A stretch of 9,104 nucleotides of DNA from positions 1 through 9,104 of the forward strand of contig JAAZFA010000193.1 of the NCBI GenBank assembly GCA_012511995.1, written 5' to 3'. The DNA comes from Thermoproteota archaeon (GTDB lineage Archaea; Thermoproteota; Bathyarchaeia; Bathyarchaeales; Bathycorpusculaceae). Below the pieces are notes generated by a model. It ran no database searches, was not told the origin of the DNA, and saw only the letters and a list, made by a program, of their open reading frames with translations. Position 1 is the first letter of the stretch. Each line of letters begins with the position of its first letter. Below are positions 6,682-9,104 of the stretch, piece by piece. The position numbers and the translations under genes were made by a program.

Positions 6682-7834
6682 CGACGCCTATGAAGTAGAG
6701 AACTTTAACGTCACACAAGCGATGATTTGGGAAACTATTTTCTGTAGCGATCTATATACTGATGAACCACGAAGCCAAGACCCTTTAACACTATATCCTA
6801 TGAGACAGGTATGGGTTAGTCTAGACAAATTCTATCCAGGTAATGTTTATGGAATAGAAGTCTATATCTGGGCTGACACGGGAAAAATCGGTCATATCCA
6901 AGAACGATTCTCCACAATGCTCCCAGAAGACGCCCAAATTGCGAGCCTAAATGAAAGTGCAGTTCCATTGAGTTCTCAAACATCAAAAGAACAACTTAAC
7001 TCTCTATCGACCTCACAAATTGCGCTCCCAACAACTTTTGCTATAATAATGCTTGGAATAGTGATACTGTTCAAGAAAAAGAATGTACCAAGACAACGTT
7101 CACTCAAAATCGGCGGATTGATACTTTGCCTTCTAATGACATCAACAATGTTTGTTTCTCTCGCAACTGTCAGTGCCGATCCAAGAAGACGTGCCACAGT
7201 CTGGGGTTCTGAAAGCACAGGAATGTCTGGACGCAAAACAACAGGCGAAATAGCACAACAACAGGCTACGTCACAACACATAAGCGACTACTTCAAAAAT
7301 GACGCCTTTCTATCCAGCAATTATCAAGGATCTAGCTCAATCAAATCAGACATACTATACAACATTTGGTACAATGAGAGAAACTATGACCGCGTAGCAG
7401 TCCTTGATTTCGATCATGGCGTAGGAAGATGGGACTATCCAGAAGACAACGGAAACTTCCACTACATGTTTGAAGATAATGTAGGCAAAACTGGCGAACC
7501 ACCAAACTATGACCACTTGGTTTTTGACATGGATGTTGCTGATCAGACAATCGGAAAATCCTTCTTAGTTTTCATAAATACCTGCATGTCCGCTAATTTG
7601 ACCTATCAAAGCTATAACAATGGTAACATCCAAGGAATGCCATACGCATGGACAGAACGTACGGTACACAATAGAGATACTTACCAAGGCTTTACAACGA
7701 CATACCACATTAGCGATGATGCCTACAATAGACCAGATACTGGCGCATTCTGTTACCTAGGCTTTTCATGGGGCTCAGCTGCTCTAGATCAAACAATAAT
7801 CCGCTGGCTATCCAAAGTATTACACGTGGATTGA
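6566..7834 (+). CDS. Middle fragment: PepSY-like domain, membrane hairpin and possible clan CD peptidase domain
   Basis: The open frame can begin only after the stop at 6554-6556; TTG 6566 has no ribosome binding site, and meaningful sequence starts near 6611 (SEKEAINIA). Numbering from TTG 6566: residues 16-110 are PepSY-like, with the EAINIAQERSKN helix, a VWVSLDKFYPGNV strand and VYIWADTGKI at the end. Residues 154-169 are a membrane helix, 170-181 a basic loop (KKKNVPRQRSLK), and 182-203 a second helix ending VSA, like a signal peptide. Residues 240-410 form an exported domain with strand VAVLDFDHG (His284) and strand SFLVFINTC (Cys340), 56 residues apart, then GMPYAWT and CYLGFSWGS. Strand-His-Gly and strand-Cys are the catalytic layout of clan CD cysteine peptidases, but no subfamily can be named. 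The frame is lost after residue 417. Confidence 0.65.
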   Translation: MTIGASIKLVVQPSISEKEAINIAQERSKNFSWTVGSDSDAYEVENFNVTQAMIWETIFCSDLYTDEPRSQDPLTLYPMRQVWVSLDKFYPGNVYGIEVYIWADTGKIGHIQERFSTMLPEDAQIASLNESAVPLSSQTSKEQLNSLSTSQIALPTTFAIIMLGIVILFKKKNVPRQRSLKIGGLILCLLMTSTMFVSLATVSADPRRRATVWGSESTGMSGRKTTGEIAQQQATSQHISDYFKNDAFLSSNYQGSSSIKSDILYNIWYNERNYDRVAVLDFDHGVGRWDYPEDNGNFHYMFEDNVGKTGEPPNYDHLVFDMDVADQTIGKSFLVFINTCMSANLTYQSYNNGNIQGMPYAWTERTVHNRDTYQGFTTTYHISDDAYNRPDTGAFCYLGFSWGSAALDQTIIRWLSKVLHVD

Positions 7835-8504
7835 AGACTTCTTCTACTATGCCTTGTCATTTGAGATGACAGTTAATCAGGCTTTAGATCACGCTTCAAA
7901 CAATCGTTTCGGCGAAGACTTTGATGAATGCGATCTCTATGACGTAGACGGTTTTACTGCAATATGGCCTATGGATACAGACGGAAATGGAATTTGGGAG
8001 GACACATACGGTTATAACAGCCACTTAGCGGTCTATGGAAATGGAAACATACGCCTGTACGAATACTTCGTACATTATCCCTATGTTAGCTACAGTACAT
8101 ACGGTTCGGGGCTAGTCAGTAATCCTAATGGCTTCACAGGTGCCCAACCAGACGCTAGCTATACACGCTTACGTGCAGTCAATGTCAATGATCAAGCAAC
8201 GGTCATGGGCAGTATGGGCTACAGCGGAGCTAATCTTGCAAACGGTCACATATGGGTCTATGGCTACTCATCTAGCTATACTAGTCGTCTTCGAGTGTAC
8301 GCTTCCTACTACAGTGATTCTGGCTGGCAATGGGTCGGTGACATCTATGTCAGTCCTGGTGGAGCACGCTGGATTGACTGCGGAAACTATGCGAACAACT
8401 TCCGGTACATCTCCTTTGCAGTCTACCGCCAAAGCGCAGGCGACTACAGCAATGACGTATACTTAGATAATATTCTAGTGCTTCCTCCACTGCCCAACCC
8501 ATAA
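7803..8504 (+). CDS. 3' fragment: end of the peptidase-like domain and C-terminal jelly-roll-like domain
   Basis: The frame is open from 7800, after a TAA at 7797-7799. It begins as a natural continuation (YYTWIEDFFYYALSFEM) of the preceding frame, so the TTG at 7854 is not a real start. The segment VNQALDHASNNRFGEDFDE followed by DLYDVDGFTAIWP looks like the final helix and strand of the peptidase-like domain. A DTDGNGIWED Asp-rich loop (about 7971-8000) leads into about 165 aromatic, Gly/Ser/Tyr-rich residues with alternating strands, ending VYLDNILVLPP. That ending is typical of jelly-roll, carbohydrate-binding-like domains, where the last strand reads V-x-x-D-x-I-x-V. There is no C-terminal membrane helix, unlike the other surface proteins here, so anchoring would depend on the internal hairpin. 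Confidence 0.6.
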   Translation, partial: AGYPKYYTWIEDFFYYALSFEMTVNQALDHASNNRFGEDFDECDLYDVDGFTAIWPMDTDGNGIWEDTYGYNSHLAVYGNGNIRLYEYFVHYPYVSYSTYGSGLVSNPNGFTGAQPDASYTRLRAVNVNDQATVMGSMGYSGANLANGHIWVYGYSSSYTSRLRVYASYYSDSGWQWVGDIYVSPGGARWIDCGNYANNFRYISFAVYRQSAGDYSNDVYLDNILVLPPLPNP

Positions 8505-8850
8505 CAAGTAAAGCAAACAACTAAGAATATTATCTCCCCTTTTTTATCGATTTTTAATATTCTCAACTCGTTTCCCCGAATTTCCATGATAAAGCTAGTT
8601 AATGCCCAAGGCCAACCTCGCTTCTCAGCAAGTTGTTCACCGACCTCTTTTTCCAAGCGCTTATTCATACGCAGAATCCTTCGACTTACTGATAGCGGCT
8701 AACTTTAAACCGCTCAAGCCTAGCCTGCATAGCCTTGGGCAACAAACCTGCGCTACCAGCCTTATAGAGTAGTTGCAAAATTTCCCGCTCGATTAATGGT
8801 TTCTCAGAATTGAAAGAACTCTTCAACCCAGCAAATATGGTGCTTAGCAT
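8444..8850 (-). pseudogene. Winged-helix-like DNA-binding protein, frameshifted
   Basis: The ATG at 8850 overlaps the stop of the upstream gene (ATGCTAA), so translation would be coupled. The first 54 codons give MLSTIFAGLK, then IEREILQLLYKAGSAGLLP and AMQARLERFKVSRYQ, and reach TAA at 8688-8686. A second frame carries on at once from 8689 with VSRRILRMNKRLEKEVGEQ and AEKRGWPWALTSF. One missing base in a GG pair (CAG-GTA read as CAGTA) explains the break exactly. The joined sequence resembles a winged helix-turn-helix: helix I-x-x-EILQLLY, a turn, then a recognition-like helix rich in Arg. The family was not identified. Downstream of about 8600 the frame becomes A/T-rich and hydrophobic and overlaps the opposite gene to 8444, so the true end is uncertain and a second lesion may have removed it. 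Likely a regulator or DNA-associated protein, now broken. Confidence 0.6.
8524..8563 (+). terminator. Hairpin with two T-runs after the secreted-protein gene
   Basis: AGAATATTA (8524-8532) and TAATATTCT (8555-8563) form a perfect 9-bp A/T-rich stem. The loop holds T-runs at 8540-8545 and 8551-8555. It starts 20 bases after the TAA at 8502-8504, where an archaeal T-rich terminator would be expected. A further copy of the arm lies at 8465-8476 within the gene. Confidence 0.5.
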
Positions 8851-9050
8851 AGCTTGATTTCTTGAGTTTCAGCTAGGGTCTGTTTGAGGAGTTGCTGATT
8901 ATACTTTAGACGCCCTATTTTGTCGCTTTGGGCGCGCTTCTTTTTGGGGTTCTGAACAGGTTTTTCGGCGCTCTCCATATCAAAGTGCGCAGTCCATGTT
9001 TTCTGCTCCATCAAGGCATGGCAAAACTGACAGCGAGTAATCAGGACCAA
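8844..9050 (-). CDS. Small Cys-x2-Cys zinc-finger-like protein
   Basis: A 68-residue reading frame from TTG 9050. Near its start RCQFCHALMEQKTWTAHF has Cys-x2-Cys, then Trp and His at the spacing of a C2H2 finger; the second His is not obvious, so it would be a partial or degenerate finger. The rest is charged and helical (NPKKKRAQSDKIGRL, then NQQLLKQTLAETQEIK), as in a small nucleic-acid-binding protein. The TTG directly follows a TGA (9053-9051) in the same frame, and the frame is open beyond it to an ATG at 9095 (MGKVHAFQKSKFYK) and to the window edge. Either the real protein began at 9095 or further upstream and is interrupted by this TGA, or the upstream codons end another gene. The stop overlaps the next gene by seven bases. 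Family unknown; probably a genuine gene because of its biased composition and operon fit. Confidence 0.5.
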   Translation of the reverse strand: MVLITRCQFCHALMEQKTWTAHFDMESAEKPVQNPKKKRAQSDKIGRLKYNQQLLKQTLAETQEIKLC

Positions 9051-9104
9051 TCACTTGTAAAACTTCGACTTCTGAAAAGCATGGACTTTTCCCATGCCCT
9101 CGCC

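Larger units (their letters stand above)
5962..8504 (+). pseudogene. Broken secreted PepSY-like / caspase-like-fold protein (three frames, two shifts)
   Basis: One gene appears to run through three reading frames: 5962-6612 in frame 1, about 6611-7816 in frame 2, about 7818-8504 in frame 3. At each junction the new frame continues a sensible sequence: INL then SEKEAINIA at the first, WLSK then YYTWIEDFF at the second. Neither later frame has a credible start codon with a ribosome binding site. Rejoined, it is about 847 residues: signal peptide (1-29), N-terminal domain to about 215, PepSY-like domain (about 215-330), membrane helix, short basic loop, second membrane helix with a signal-peptide-like end, a possible clan CD peptidase domain, and a C-terminal beta-rich domain. 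Both shifts need one base skipped (or two bases restored). Mutation, sequencing error and, less likely, recoding are possible. Confidence 0.7.

Noticed and set aside
6557..7834. Programmed +1 frameshifting as the explanation for the broken gene
   Set aside because: No recognised slippery site, rare codon plus stop, or downstream stimulator is visible at either junction; small indels explain both more simply. Left open as a test only.
8128..8466. 112-codon + strand open frame within the jelly-roll-like segment
   Set aside because: It is an alternate-frame shadow of the Tyr/Gly/Ser-rich coding sequence, with biased Met/Thr composition and no start signal.
9051..9053. TGA as a selenocysteine codon
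   Set aside because: No selenocysteine element can be shown, the neighbouring residues do not resemble a known selenoprotein motif, and other lesions nearby favour a mutation or gene boundary.

Overview
The window reads as archaeal DNA. The evidence is a set of secreted beta-helix (NosD-type) and Kelch proteins with C-terminal membrane anchors, GGTGA/GGAGGT ribosome binding sites, TATA-like boxes rather than -35/-10 promoters, and T-run ends to transcription units. The style (an E-P-F-P-type motif just before the last membrane helix, NosD-like surface proteins, PepSY-like secreted proteins) is what I would expect of an uncultured Bathyarchaeia-like lineage. That lineage call is inference; no rRNA or other taxonomic marker is present.

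Region 1 (1-3414, + strand) is a tightly packed operon entering from outside the window: the tail of a membrane-anchored protein, a NosD-like beta-helix protein, a small Ig-like surface protein and a six-bladed Kelch propeller. Neighbours overlap by 4, 4 and 1 bases. All appear exported and held by a single C-terminal helix, so the operon builds part of the cell surface. It ends in a weak hairpin plus T-run, facing a convergent unit.

Region 2 (3466-5701, - strand) holds a second NosD-like protein, paralogous to the first, followed by a flippase-like (LPG synthase TM family) protein that lacks its N-terminal third and is probably a gene remnant. The divergent intergenic segment 5702-5961 carries one promoter in each direction.

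Region 3 (5962-8504, + strand) is one long secreted-protein gene broken into three reading frames by two shifts. Rejoined, it would encode about 847 residues: signal peptide, N-terminal domain, PepSY-like domain, a two-helix membrane hairpin, a domain with a His-Gly...Cys arrangement suggestive of a clan CD (caspase/gingipain-like) peptidase, and a C-terminal jelly-roll-like domain. It is the most interesting item here.

Region 4 (8505-9104, - strand) contains two small overlapping genes: a Cys-x2-Cys zinc-finger-like protein with an in-frame TGA near its possible N-terminus, and a winged-helix-like protein that loses frame by a single missing base. Four lesions thus fall in the last 2.6 kb, against one truncated gene in the first 5.7 kb. 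Either this flank is decaying or the sequence is less accurate there.

No tRNA, rRNA, CRISPR array, insertion sequence or integrase was seen.
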